Assembly (NCBI GenBank): GCA_903836465.1
Contig: CAILRB010000022.1
Span: 1 to 59,077, forward strand
Length of the DNA: 59,077 nt
DNA from: an uncultured Chlorobiaceae bacterium
Lineage (GTDB): Bacteria; Bacteroidota; Chlorobiia; Chlorobiales; Chlorobiaceae
Direction of reading: 5' to 3'
Positions 1 through 8,363 of the stretch are shown here, one piece after another. Made by a program: the position numbers and the translations under genes. The notes beneath the pieces are model-generated. The model searched no databases, was not told the DNA's origin, and was given only the letters and a program-made list of their open reading frames with translations. The first letter of the stretch is position 1, and the number at the start of each line of letters is the position of its first letter.

Positions 1-1043
1 CAAGACCGCCCGTGATGGCCTGAAAGAAACATTCTGTCTGGTGTTGTACGATGTCACCACGCTGTACTTCGAATCCTTCAAGGAATACGACTTTCAGAAA
101 CCGGGCTTTTCCAAGGACAACAAACCGCAGCAGCCGCAAATCGTCATTGGCCTGATTACCACCAGATCAGGATTCCCTGTGATGCATGAGGTGTTTGAAG
201 GCAACACCTTCGAAGGAAAAACGATGTTGGCTGTTGTGCACCGTTTCCAGGAGCGGGTCGGAGAAACCAAGCCGGTTATTGTGGCCGATGCCGGTATGCT
301 CTCGAAAACCAACATGCAGGAACTGGAGGCGTAAGGGTACAGCGATATCGTAGGGGCACGACTGGCGAGTACCGCAAGCAGCTTCATCAATCGGATCCAC
401 ACCGAACTGCCTCGCATTGACAAAGCGTTACGGCGTTTCAGCTATGCCCATGCTGTCCAGAAATCCACAATGATCTGCGAGTTCTCTGAAGCTCGTTACA
501 AGAAAGACAAACGCGAGTTCGAAAAACAGGTGAAGCGAGCCCTTGCCCTGCTCGAACGCAATGAGTCCGGCAGGCGAGCAAAATTTGTCAAGAAGTCCCG
601 AGAGAAAGACAAGCCGTTCATCTTCGATACGGACCTTCAGGCAAAAGCAGAAAAGCTGCTGGGCATCAAAGGCTATGTCACAAACATTCCTGAGAACGTG
701 TTAGCCAGTGCTGAAATCGTTGCCGTACTATCGGGATCTCTGGCATGTGGAGCAGGCGTTTCGGATGAGCAAGTCAGACCTGCGGGCCAGGCCGATCTTC
801 CATCGTAAACAAGAAGCTATCCGGGCCCATGTACTTATCTGCTTCATGTCCTTGATGATGGGCAAGTATCTTGAGATAAAAATGTGTAAGTCATTACACC
901 AGATACGGAAAGAACTTTGGCAGGTACATGAAGCCCATATCCGTGATGAGCAAACCGGCGAAGTGCACGTTTTGCAGATGGATACAGGTGATTTTGTAAA
1001 CAGCGCTCTTATGGATCTCTTGAATTCCGAGTTTACGCACTAA
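1..1043 (+). pseudogene. IS4-superfamily (IS1634-like) transposase remnant, 5' end outside window
   Basis: The reading frame is open from the window edge and encodes a DDE transposase of the IS4 superfamily. Seen: LYDVTTLYFES, which carries the first catalytic Asp, then VIVADAGM with the second, and YRDLWHVEQAFRMSKSDL with the catalytic Glu near the C-terminus. Two lesions break it. An in-frame TAA lies at 332-334, with homologous reading continuing straight after it, and a frameshift near 700-715 moves the C-terminal third to another frame. The gene ends at a TAA at 1041-1043. Assignment to IS1634 rather than another IS4 group comes from the general sequence look and is less certain than the transposase call. 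Confidence 0.85.
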
Positions 1044-1052
1044 TGGCAGAAC

Positions 1053-1087
1053 TCAGGAGAACCGATTACAATAATCGTCGTTCCTGA
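1053..1087. repeat. Imperfect inverted repeat after the transposase remnant
   Basis: Two 16-nt arms around a three-base loop match at both ends (TCAGGA/TCCTGA and CGATTA/TAATCG) with four mismatched central positions. It begins ten bases after the transposase stop. It could be a weak terminator or a remnant of the element's right end. No T-run follows it, so an intrinsic terminator is not favoured. Confidence 0.4.
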
Positions 1088-1247
1088 ATTTATATTTATA
1101 AATCCTCAACCGATGTTGCTGTTCGTGACGAGGGAAACACGGGTTATCAGTTTTCTTTTCTCAGCGAACGATGAAATGTCTTCGCCTGTTTGTTTATTAT
1201 GAAATGTTTTTCAGGTTGTTTGGTTACGGTTAACATAACAGGTTTTC

Positions 1248-2000
1248 ATGTTTAATAAACTGTTTATGAACAAGGTGTGGACGGCCTCCGCCCTCTTTGC
1301 GATCTCGCTGGCCCTTTATGGTATTGACTTCAGTATGTTCGGCAGCTTGAGGGAGATATCAGCCAGCTTTCTCGGCAATCTCGCCTTTCTTCCCATTTAC
1401 ATCATCGTCGTCACGCTCCTCTTCGAAAGGGTGCTCAAGGAAAGGGAGCGCCAGTCGGTTATGAGAAAACTGAACATGGTTATCGGCGTCTTTTTCAGTG
1501 AGTTCGGCAACCGCCTGCTGAAAGAGTTGTCGGAACACGTGGTCGGAAGCGAGGAGCTGAAAACACGCCTGCGTATGACCGCATCATGGAAAAAAGAGGA
1601 TTTTGAAGCGGCGCTCGACTATCTGCGCCGAAGCAGCCAGAGGATCAGCATCGATAGTGACGCGCTACCCGGCCTGAAGCAGTTTATGACCGGAAAACGG
1701 AGCTTCCTTCTGAGCCTGCTGGAAAACCAGAATCTGCTTGAGCATGAAAATTTTACTGACCTTCTCTGGGCGGCGTTTCATACCATTGAAGAGCTTGAGG
1801 CCCGGGAGTCGTTCGATAGTATTCCACCGAGCGACAAAGAACACCTCAACGGCGACATAAAGCGGGTTTTCGGTCATCTCATCCGGGAATGGGTCCTCTA
1901 TATGCAGCATCTCAAAGAGGATTATCCCTATCTTTTTTCTCTGGCGGTTCGTCTCAATCCCATGATCGACTCACCTGATCCGGTGGTGTATCAGGACTGA
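1248..2000 (+). CDS. Unknown protein with two N-terminal membrane helices
   Basis: I do not recognise this 250-aa protein. Two hydrophobic stretches at about residues 11-28 and 40-62 are followed by a basic segment (RVLKERERQSVMRK). The remaining ~180 residues are soluble, mostly helical and rich in charge. This suggests a hairpin anchor in the inner membrane with a cytoplasmic domain, by the positive-inside rule. The ATG is the first Met of the frame. No enzymatic motif is visible. It stands alone between a dead insertion sequence and a toxin-antitoxin pair, so context gives no functional hint. Confidence 0.6.
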   Translation: MFNKLFMNKVWTASALFAISLALYGIDFSMFGSLREISASFLGNLAFLPIYIIVVTLLFERVLKERERQSVMRKLNMVIGVFFSEFGNRLLKELSEHVVGSEELKTRLRMTASWKKEDFEAALDYLRRSSQRISIDSDALPGLKQFMTGKRSFLLSLLENQNLLEHENFTDLLWAAFHTIEELEARESFDSIPPSDKEHLNGDIKRVFGHLIREWVLYMQHLKEDYPYLFSLAVRLNPMIDSPDPVVYQD

Positions 2001-2018
2001 GTGGTTCGGACTGACTGA

Positions 2019-2040
2019 GCCCATACTGAATAAAATGGGC
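2019..2040. repeat. Short inverted repeat in the 2001-2257 gap
   Basis: GCCCAT and ATGGGC form a perfect six-base stem around a ten-base loop, 19 bases after the stop of the membrane-protein gene. It may help end transcription, but it has no adjacent T-tract. The rest of this 257-base gap is AT-rich and must hold the toxin-antitoxin promoter, though I could not pick a convincing -35/-10 pair. Confidence 0.3.
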
Positions 2041-2257
2041 ATTGAGGTTTTCCATATATATAAACGCTTGTCAGGCATTTAAATGTTCATCCAGCTACGG
2101 TATCAAGACTTTTGAAGTTTACCAAAACAGCTTAGCGTGCCATTTTTTCCGTTTTTTTAAGGCGACCCCAATAATTTCATTTATGGATTTTTTAAAATCG
2201 AACTCAGTTCTATATCTTTAATTAGATGAGGCATTCTCACCGATCAAAAAAACAAGT

Positions 2258-2632
2258 GTGCAAATTTTCAAAAACAAGTGGTTTTCAAAGTTCGCCAAGG
2301 AAGAGGGAATTCTGGATAAGGAGCTGTGCGAGGCGGTGCACGATGCCGAAAGAGGATTGATAGATGCTGATTACGGGGGAGGTGTTATCAAGCAGAGGAT
2401 TGCTCGGCCCAATGAAGGAAAGTCAGGTGGATTTCGGTCGATTATCCTTTATCGTCGGGAACATAAAGCTTTCTTCGTTTTTGGTTTTTCCAAAAACGAC
2501 AAAGACAACATAAAAACAGACGAGGTCCGATGGTTCAAAAAGATGGCGAAAAGCACTTTTGAGCTTTCTGAGGATCAGCTCGAAAAACTTATTAAAACAG
2601 GGGACTTCCGGCCCGTAAAATGCAATGAATAA
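2258..2632 (+). CDS. RelE/HigB-like toxin of a type II toxin-antitoxin pair
   Basis: This 124-aa protein matches the RelE-like toxin family formerly called DUF1044. It has FKNKWFSKFAKEE at the N-terminus, then GLIDADYGGGVIKQRIARP, a GKSGGFRSIILYR core, and FVFGFSKNDKDNI. Family members are usually ribosome-dependent mRNA interferases whose basic residues contact mRNA. The start is a GTG, fixed by the conserved N-terminal strand. The last eight bases overlap the next gene, a typical translational coupling. Unusually for most TA pairs but normal for this HigBA-type group, the toxin gene comes first. Both genes look intact, so the pair is probably active. Confidence 0.88.
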   Translation: MQIFKNKWFSKFAKEEGILDKELCEAVHDAERGLIDADYGGGVIKQRIARPNEGKSGGFRSIILYRREHKAFFVFGFSKNDKDNIKTDEVRWFKKMAKSTFELSEDQLEKLIKTGDFRPVKCNE

Positions 2633-2948
2633 AGTCAAAACATACAAAAGCGACGCATTTGCTGCGATCCACGAAACCATGTCTGGCATGTATGATGCTG
2701 GTGTTATCGACAAAAAAACGATGCGTCAGTTTGATGAAGCTTGCTTGACACCGGTTCATGCGTTCAGCGCTACAGAGATTAAAGCCTTGCGTGAGCGTGA
2801 GGAGGTGAGCCAGACTGTTTTTGCCCTTTATATGAATGTGAGCAAAGATTCTGTCAGCCAGTGGGAACGGGGAATCAAGAAACCCGCAGGGCCAACGCTG
2901 AAACTCCTTTCGCTTGTGAAACAGAAAGGGCTTGCGGCTATATCATGA
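2625..2948 (+). CDS. XRE-family helix-turn-helix antitoxin
   Basis: This 107-aa partner of the preceding toxin carries a Cro/C1-type helix-turn-helix in its C-terminal half: TEIKALREREEVSQTVFAL, then MNVSKDSVSQWERG and PAGPTLKLLSLV. In this family the antitoxin binds the toxin and represses the shared promoter. Its N-terminal half (about residues 1-40) is likely the toxin-facing part. The start overlaps the toxin's 3' end. No further copy or neighbouring DNA-modification gene is seen. Confidence 0.88.
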   Translation: MNKVKTYKSDAFAAIHETMSGMYDAGVIDKKTMRQFDEACLTPVHAFSATEIKALREREEVSQTVFALYMNVSKDSVSQWERGIKKPAGPTLKLLSLVKQKGLAAIS

Positions 2949-3066
2949 TTCATCTTTAATGATAGGGCTTGGTTAACAGAACGCAAGTCATTGCCGCAAC
3001 GATTGAAACCGGGCAAATTAAACTGGCCAATCTAACAAAAATATCAACTCGCTACCGAAGTTATCG

Positions 3067-3105
3067 TCAGCACCTAAAGTCACATTTTGTGATTTCAGGT
3101 GCTGA
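3067..3105. repeat. Strong 18-bp inverted repeat between TA pair and umuD
   Basis: Arms of 18 bases around a three-base loop agree at 16 positions. The outer nine bases TCAGCACCT/AGGTGCTGA and the inner TCACA/TGTGA are perfect. It lies in the 291-base gap after the antitoxin gene. No T-tract follows on either strand, so it is not a classic terminator. It could be a REP-like element, a remnant of a small mobile element or a protein-binding dyad. The overlapping 94-aa frame here is not convincing as a gene. Confidence 0.75.
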
Positions 3106-3239
3106 AATTCCAAGAACTACAACTATTGCCCTGCGCTCTGACACTGCATATGCCATATTTAGGTGGGATGTGGCTTTGTTTCCAACTCCCCTTCTCCTCT
3201 TCAGAATGTATATTCCGGTAATGAAAACCTTGAAGAACG

Positions 3240-3692
3240 ATGAGACTCACTAAAATACATACCAGTCCGGTGCTCGACTTTTTTACCCCGGACTTTACAA
3301 CGCAGCTTGAGTTGCCGCTTGCCGGTACCGCAATCGCTGCCGCCTTCCCCTCTCCGGCTGAAGAGTATCTGGATCTTTCCCTTGACCTGAACAAGGAGCT
3401 GGTCAAGCATCCGGCGGCCACTTTTTATGCCAGGGTAAAAGGCGACTCCATGGTTGATGCGGGCATTCAGGATGGCGACTTGCTGGTAATCGACAAGGCC
3501 CTTGAACCGAAAGAGGGCTGCATTGCGGTCTGTTTTATTGACGGCGAGTTTACGGTGAAGCGTCTGGAGGTGCGGGAAGAGGGTGTCTACCTCATGCCTG
3601 CCAATGCTGAATTCATGCCGATCAGAATCACTGAAAAAAATGAGTTTCTGGTGTGGGGCATTGTGACCTATGTGATTCATAAACAGGGATAA
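3240..3692 (+). CDS. umuD: UmuD-like self-cleaving S24 peptidase
   Basis: This 150-aa protein belongs to the LexA/UmuD S24 family. The catalytic Ser is S70 in GDSMVDAGIQDGD and the Lys is K107 in GEFTVKRLEV. The autocleavage region reads AAFPSPAEEY, so the scissile bond is probably Ala34-Ala35, where E. coli UmuD has Cys-Gly. UmuD processed under SOS conditions normally activates the error-prone polymerase UmuC. The umuC gene follows after 22 bases but is internally deleted, so this UmuD has lost its local partner. I saw no recognisable LexA box upstream. All catalytic residues are present, so the protein itself may still be functional. Confidence 0.9.
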   Translation: MRLTKIHTSPVLDFFTPDFTTQLELPLAGTAIAAAFPSPAEEYLDLSLDLNKELVKHPAATFYARVKGDSMVDAGIQDGDLLVIDKALEPKEGCIAVCFIDGEFTVKRLEVREEGVYLMPANAEFMPIRITEKNEFLVWGIVTYVIHKQG

Positions 3693-3714
3693 CTACGGCA
3701 GGAGATCCCACACC

Positions 3715-4215
3715 ATGTTTGCCCTTGTTGACTGCAATAACTTCTATGCCTCGTGTGAACGGGTGTTCAACCCCGCCCTGCGCTTGCGCCCGGTCGTTGT
3801 GCTGTCGAACAACGATGGCTGCATCATCGCCCGCTCTGAAGAGCCCAAAGCGCTCGGGATACAGATGGGCATGCCGGAATTCAAGTGCCGCCCGATGCTG
3901 AAGGCGGCACAGACGATGCTTGATGGTCTCTTTCGTGCCGGTATGAGCTACAAGAAGGCTGGAGTTATTGTGAGCGGGATCGTGCCGAAAGAGGCTTACA
4001 GTACAACGCTTTCGCTTTTTGCGGAGGAGGAGCCTGCCGAAAATGAGCGGGAGAGCAAGATCATGCAGGTGATGGATGCAATTAACCAGCGCTATGGAAG
4101 CGGTGCCGTGCGGCTGGCGGCGGAGAACTCGGAGAGCTGGAAGCCGCATCAGGAGCGGCTGTCGGCCCGATATACGACTCGCTGGGATGATATTATTGAG
4201 GTGGACTTACAATAG
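3715..4215 (+). pseudogene. umuC: Internally deleted umuC (Y-family DNA polymerase V catalytic subunit)
   Basis: The 166-aa reading frame joins two distant parts of UmuC. Residues 1-61 are the true N-terminus: MFALVDCNNFYASCERVF with the first catalytic Asp (D6), and VVVLSNNDGCIIARS. From about residue 62 the sequence jumps to the C-terminal UmuC region, with GMSYKKAGVIVSGI and then SARYTTRWDDI near the end. Normal UmuC is about 420 aa, so some 250 residues are missing. They include the SxDE motif with the other catalytic acids, the thumb and most of the little finger. The frame is kept, so a short protein could be made, but it cannot polymerise DNA. Confidence 0.88.
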
Positions 4216-4234
4216 AATTCCCCGGCAACCGGAT

Positions 4235-6217
4235 TCAAGCCCCGCCCATCCCCACCATTTCTTGAGCAAAATCATACTCTTTGTTAAACGGGAGCCGGAG
4301 TTGCTCCAGGTACTCGGGGAATGCCTTTGCCCAGCTTACATAATAGTAGGCAAGCACCTGGTAACCGGTGAAGGTTTTGCCGGCTATAAGCGGGATGGTG
4401 TAGCCTTCTGCTTCAGGGGTTATCCCATTCCCGCACATCAGGCCTATTTGAATTGCTATGTCATTGATCCGTGAGTCGTTCTGGTTTTTGAAATAGTGAA
4501 GCGCTTCGACCATGAAACGGGTTACGGCCATGTTGATATCTTTCCCCTGATGCGCATCAGTGAAGCTCTGCATCTTCGTGTCTGCCGGTTGGACGGCTTC
4601 ATGTGCCGGCAAGTCGACGTTCGCATCAGCGCACAGGCGCTCTATGAGGTCGCTATGCTTCCGGGAATCGGACTCTTCGACCAGAGAGAAATAGTTTTGC
4701 AGGTATAACTGCTTTGCCCAACTCTGCAGCAGTTCGTATTCATCACCAGGAGTGTGGTTTGCCCGGGACTCCTCATATTCGCGATAGAATTTTTCTGCCT
4801 GCTCTTTTTCAGAGGTGGTTGGCTTGTGTTCTTCGATAAGGTTCACCCCGTAACGCTTCTGAAGGTGAAGGGCATTGACCACATGTAAAATCTTTGATTT
4901 CGAAAGGATTGTCGGCGGTGCAATGGTCAGGATTTGGTCATCGGTAGTGGCGTGAATTCCCTCCTGTATAAGACCAAGCAGCGAAAGGAACTGATAAGGC
5001 ATAAGATCCGGATAGTTCTTGAAAAGATAATCTTCAATGGAGAGATCTATGGGCGTGTTGTAGATCTGTCCGTTCAGCCCATCAAACAGAGCGGAGTAAT
5101 ACTGCTTGATAACCGCATCGTCGTCCCCTTTTTTGCTTAGCTTCCCGGCATCATTTTCAAGGGCAAGAAGGAATCGATTTTTGTTATCATCATCACTGAC
5201 AAACAGCCTGTTTTTTCCTGCCCATCGTGCTTGAGCCGCAAAAAGCAGATGTGTAAGCTCATGCATGATAAGATGATACACCGCCGGGAACTCTGGATTG
5301 TATTTGACGAGGTGGTAAGTTCTGTCGTGGTTTTCCGCAAACTCAATAATTGCCGCTCTCTTTAACTCAGCATCCTCTTGAAGAATAATTTTCTTGCCGC
5401 ACTCCTCCTCCAGCGTAGAGGCAAACGCATTGACAATATCACCGCCAACTTCTCCATCAATAATCTCATTCGCCGCCTTCATGGCCATTTGCAGCGATTG
5501 CTGATAAAGCAGATCCTTTGCCGGATTTTTGAAAAGCGCAACAACGGCCATCTCAAAAGCTTCCTTGGAATTATGTTCAGCCTCAGCAAGCAAGGCAAAG
5601 GCGTAATAGATATTCGGATAAGCGGGATTGACCGTAAAAGCTTTGTCAAGGTATTGGCGTGCCGCACCCGGGTTCCCGTTCTGGATCAGGTTGATGGCAA
5701 TAAGAGTCATTGCAACATAATCATCGGGTTTGTGCTGCATTGCGGACTCATAATATTTCATGGCGGCATCAATGTCGTGCTGATAGCGGGCCAGAATATT
5801 GCCCATCATGATGAGTGCCCACTCATTTTTCGGATCCCAGCGCAGTGCATCAATAAGGCTGTTGATGGCATCATCCTGATCGTCCTGTTCTGTAAGGATT
5901 TGCCCAAGGAGCCGGTGGTACTCTGAAATATGAGGTGCTTCCTTGATGAGCTGAGTAATGTGTTCTTTGGCCTCTTTATAGCGGCGCTCATCGCAGAGCT
6001 CAACAACTTTCCAGTAACGGTTGTTGTGCTTTTCAATCAGCTCGCCTTCAATTGTGATGTCAATGATGCCGTGAATGATGGTAATCGCTGGTTTGAAAGG
6101 CCCTACCGTATAATACTCTTCAATCTCCAGTTTCAGTATATCAATATTTTTTCCCGCTTGTTTTGCCTTTGGAAAAAGCTCAAACAAAAAATCGTTTATC
6201 GGGTGGATAATGTGCAT
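4235..6217 (-). CDS. TPR protein with HExxH metallopeptidase-like motif
   Basis: This 660-aa protein carries tetratricopeptide-like repeats at about residues 68-235, with ALRWDPKNEWALIMMGN and AMQHKPDDYVAMTLIAINL as clear units. A middle domain has HELTH at 319-323. A plausible third ligand is Glu395 in PIDLSIEDYLF. This resembles a zincin-type fold, but no substrate is known and peptidase activity is only inferred. There is no signal peptide or membrane helix, so a cytoplasmic location is likely. The gene converges on umuC with a 19-base gap and is divergent from the radical SAM gene. It is not obviously part of an operon. Confidence 0.7.
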   Translation of the reverse strand: MHIIHPINDFLFELFPKAKQAGKNIDILKLEIEEYYTVGPFKPAITIIHGIIDITIEGELIEKHNNRYWKVVELCDERRYKEAKEHITQLIKEAPHISEYHRLLGQILTEQDDQDDAINSLIDALRWDPKNEWALIMMGNILARYQHDIDAAMKYYESAMQHKPDDYVAMTLIAINLIQNGNPGAARQYLDKAFTVNPAYPNIYYAFALLAEAEHNSKEAFEMAVVALFKNPAKDLLYQQSLQMAMKAANEIIDGEVGGDIVNAFASTLEEECGKKIILQEDAELKRAAIIEFAENHDRTYHLVKYNPEFPAVYHLIMHELTHLLFAAQARWAGKNRLFVSDDDNKNRFLLALENDAGKLSKKGDDDAVIKQYYSALFDGLNGQIYNTPIDLSIEDYLFKNYPDLMPYQFLSLLGLIQEGIHATTDDQILTIAPPTILSKSKILHVVNALHLQKRYGVNLIEEHKPTTSEKEQAEKFYREYEESRANHTPGDEYELLQSWAKQLYLQNYFSLVEESDSRKHSDLIERLCADANVDLPAHEAVQPADTKMQSFTDAHQGKDINMAVTRFMVEALHYFKNQNDSRINDIAIQIGLMCGNGITPEAEGYTIPLIAGKTFTGYQVLAYYYVSWAKAFPEYLEQLRLPFNKEYDFAQEMVGMGGA

Positions 6218-6456
6218 TGAGAGTAACTGTTTTATAAATCATGGCGGCGAGCTTCAGGAAAGCCGCTATAGTAACGTAAGATACTCAACCAGATACACCT
6301 GCACAATCTTTCACCGTACTGATTTTTAATTGCCATTCAGAGAGTTTACCCCTGTGCGAGTGTTTAAGTTCCAAGCCGGAAATGGGGCGCGGTGATCTAT
6401 CAGCTTTTCATTAAGTTGAAGGAAAAATTCTGAGAAAATAATCGGGAGAGAATTGT

Positions 6457-7536
6457 ATGGCCGCTTGCATCAACAATCATCTGAGCCGTTACGGCGGTCT
6501 GGCCGTCGGGCGTGAAGAGGAGCAGAAACGATACTTTGAGCAGAAAAGGCTCTATGCCCTGCAAATTGAAACCACTGATGCCTGTCACCAGGGCTGCATC
6601 TATTGTTATGCCGGATCTACAGCCCGGGAGAGTCGCGGACTCAGCTCGGATGAAATCCGCAGCCTGCTCCATGATGCGGCTGCGCTGGAGATTCGGGCGA
6701 TTGACTGGTTAGGCGGAGATCCGCTGGTCCGGTCTGACTGGTATGAGTTGATGCAGTATGCCCGGTCACTGGGCATGGTTAACAATGTCTGGACCAGTGG
6801 ACTGCCCTTGAAAAACAAGCAGATTGCTGCCCAGGTCTATGAGGTGAGCGAAGGGGGCTTTGTGTCGGTTCACGTCGATTCAATCACTCCTGACGTCTAT
6901 GCCAAACTCCATCGAGGGGGAAATCATCACTTCATCGACGCCATAGTGGAAGGGGTGACGAATATGCTTGAGCTGGGCAAACCCGCTGAAGCAATGATCA
7001 ATTGCATCACTTACACTTCCCTGCAAGGCCCGGAAGATGCCATCAAAACGATGCGATGGTGGTTTGAAGAGAAAGGACTCCGCACCTGCCTGACCATGTT
7101 CAATCCCGCAGGAATGGGAGCCGAGTGGAGAGCCTTAGAGCCCAATCTTGCTGAAGTCCAAAAAGTCTATACGGAGCGCGACCGTATCAATTACGGTGGT
7201 GACAACGTCTCCATAGCCGCTATGGACACTGATAAATATTACTGCGGCACGATGGCGACGGTGACCTTCACTGGCGACGTGACACCTTGCTCGGTGATCC
7301 GCGAAGGCGTCGGCAATATCCGCTCAACGCCATTTTTGGAAATCATCGCCCAACATGGCAACACCCTTGTCCACGGAGATCTGCACGACGCTTGTAACTT
7401 GCCCGATCCCTGTAACACCTGCACCAACAACCCGCATTGCTGGGGTTGCCGGGCCAGTGCCTGGCATTACAATGGCGACGCGGACGGGCTCGATCCAAAA
7501 TGCTGGCTGATTCGGGAAAAGCAGCAAGAAGCGTAA
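6457..7536 (+). CDS. Radical SAM enzyme with SPASM-type C-terminal domain
   Basis: The 359-aa protein has the radical SAM cluster motif CxxxCxxC at residues 43-50 (CHQGCIYC), followed by the SAM-binding stretch LGGDPLV. The last 100 residues contain at least eight cysteines, including YYCGTM, VTPCSV, DPCNTCTNNPHCWGC and PKCWL. This pattern fits a SPASM domain that ligates auxiliary 4Fe-4S clusters. SPASM enzymes often modify peptides or proteins, but some act on small molecules. A methyltransferase follows after 29 bases, so the two probably act in one pathway. I found no precursor-peptide gene in the 239-base upstream gap. The start is supported by GGGAGA upstream. Confidence 0.85.
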   Translation: MAACINNHLSRYGGLAVGREEEQKRYFEQKRLYALQIETTDACHQGCIYCYAGSTARESRGLSSDEIRSLLHDAAALEIRAIDWLGGDPLVRSDWYELMQYARSLGMVNNVWTSGLPLKNKQIAAQVYEVSEGGFVSVHVDSITPDVYAKLHRGGNHHFIDAIVEGVTNMLELGKPAEAMINCITYTSLQGPEDAIKTMRWWFEEKGLRTCLTMFNPAGMGAEWRALEPNLAEVQKVYTERDRINYGGDNVSIAAMDTDKYYCGTMATVTFTGDVTPCSVIREGVGNIRSTPFLEIIAQHGNTLVHGDLHDACNLPDPCNTCTNNPHCWGCRASAWHYNGDADGLDPKCWLIREKQQEA

Positions 7537-7565
7537 CTCGTACAATTCAAAAAGGAGATGTTCAA

Positions 7566-8363
7566 ATGAGTGGAAACAGACTTGATGTCACGATTGAAAA
7601 CGTCAATGAAGTCTACGATGGCCCTGGCGGTATCCTTTGGGAAATGCTGATGGGCGAAGAAATTCATGTCGGCGGTGAACAAGAGACCAACATTCTGGCC
7701 AAAAAAGCCGGAATCAATGCGGAGAGTCACCTGCTCGATGTGTGCAGTGCTCTTGGTGGTCCGGCTCGTCATTTAGCTCAAACCTGGGGCTGCCGCGTCA
7801 CGGGCCTTGATGCAACCCAACGGATGCACACAGAAGCCATCTCCCGCACAAGGCAAGCCGGGTTGGATGACAAGGTCGAATACAAACTGGGAAACGCTCT
7901 CGACATGCCTTTTCGGGCAAAGACGTTTGATGTGGTCTGGGGACAGGATGCCTGGTGCTACATCACTGATAAAAAGCGGCTCATTGAGGAGTGTTCCCGT
8001 GTCCTAAAACCGGACGGTATCCTTGCGTTTACCGACTGGCTTGAGACCGGTTCAATGGCCAGCGATGAATGGCAGGCTCTCTATACGTTTATGGTTTTTC
8101 CCTCAATGGAGACGCTGGATGGTTATGCGACCCTGGCCGAAACTGCCGGGCTGACGGTAATCGAGAAGGAAGACCTCTCTCCCGATTTCGCCGGACACAT
8201 TCAAATATACCTTGACAACGTGCAGAAGGAGTTTCGTCAAGGGATTTTGGACAACTATGGTCAGGAAATGTATGATGAAGTAGTACGCGGTATTACCCTG
8301 TGGCGCGACGCATCAGCAGCGGGCAAGGTGGGCAGAGGAAGGATTATCGCCCGAAAAGAGTGA
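7566..8363 (+). CDS. Class I SAM methyltransferase, sarcosine/dimethylglycine-methyltransferase-like
   Basis: This 265-aa protein is a Rossmann-fold methyltransferase. Motif I is LLDVCSALGGPARHLA, the acidic strand-2 end is VTGLDAT, and motif IV is FDVVWGQDAWCYI. The VNEVYDGPGGILWEMLMGEE N-terminus and the CSALGGPAR variant of motif I recall glycine-betaine-pathway N-methyltransferases and ubiE/type-11 relatives, but the substrate is uncertain. The ATG at 7566 is chosen because AAAGGAG lies seven bases upstream; the open frame runs further 5' into the radical SAM gene and that part is not used. It is probably cotranscribed with the radical SAM gene. Confidence 0.82.
   Translation: MSGNRLDVTIENVNEVYDGPGGILWEMLMGEEIHVGGEQETNILAKKAGINAESHLLDVCSALGGPARHLAQTWGCRVTGLDATQRMHTEAISRTRQAGLDDKVEYKLGNALDMPFRAKTFDVVWGQDAWCYITDKKRLIEECSRVLKPDGILAFTDWLETGSMASDEWQALYTFMVFPSMETLDGYATLAETAGLTVIEKEDLSPDFAGHIQIYLDNVQKEFRQGILDNYGQEMYDEVVRGITLWRDASAAGKVGRGRIIARKE

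Noticed and set aside
2969-3253. 94-aa open frame between the antitoxin and umuD
   Set aside because: It crosses the 39-bp dyad, has no ribosome-binding site and no recognisable protein features, and overlaps the umuD start.
3201-3680. 159-aa frame antisense to umuD, and similar long antisense frames in recC, the baseplate genes and cusA
   Set aside because: They are shadows of well-supported genes on the other strand, with no protein signatures or ribosome-binding sites.
6244-6268. GCGGC/GCCGC hairpin in the divergent gap before the radical SAM gene
   Set aside because: Only a five-base stem with a long loop; too weak to call a riboswitch or terminator.
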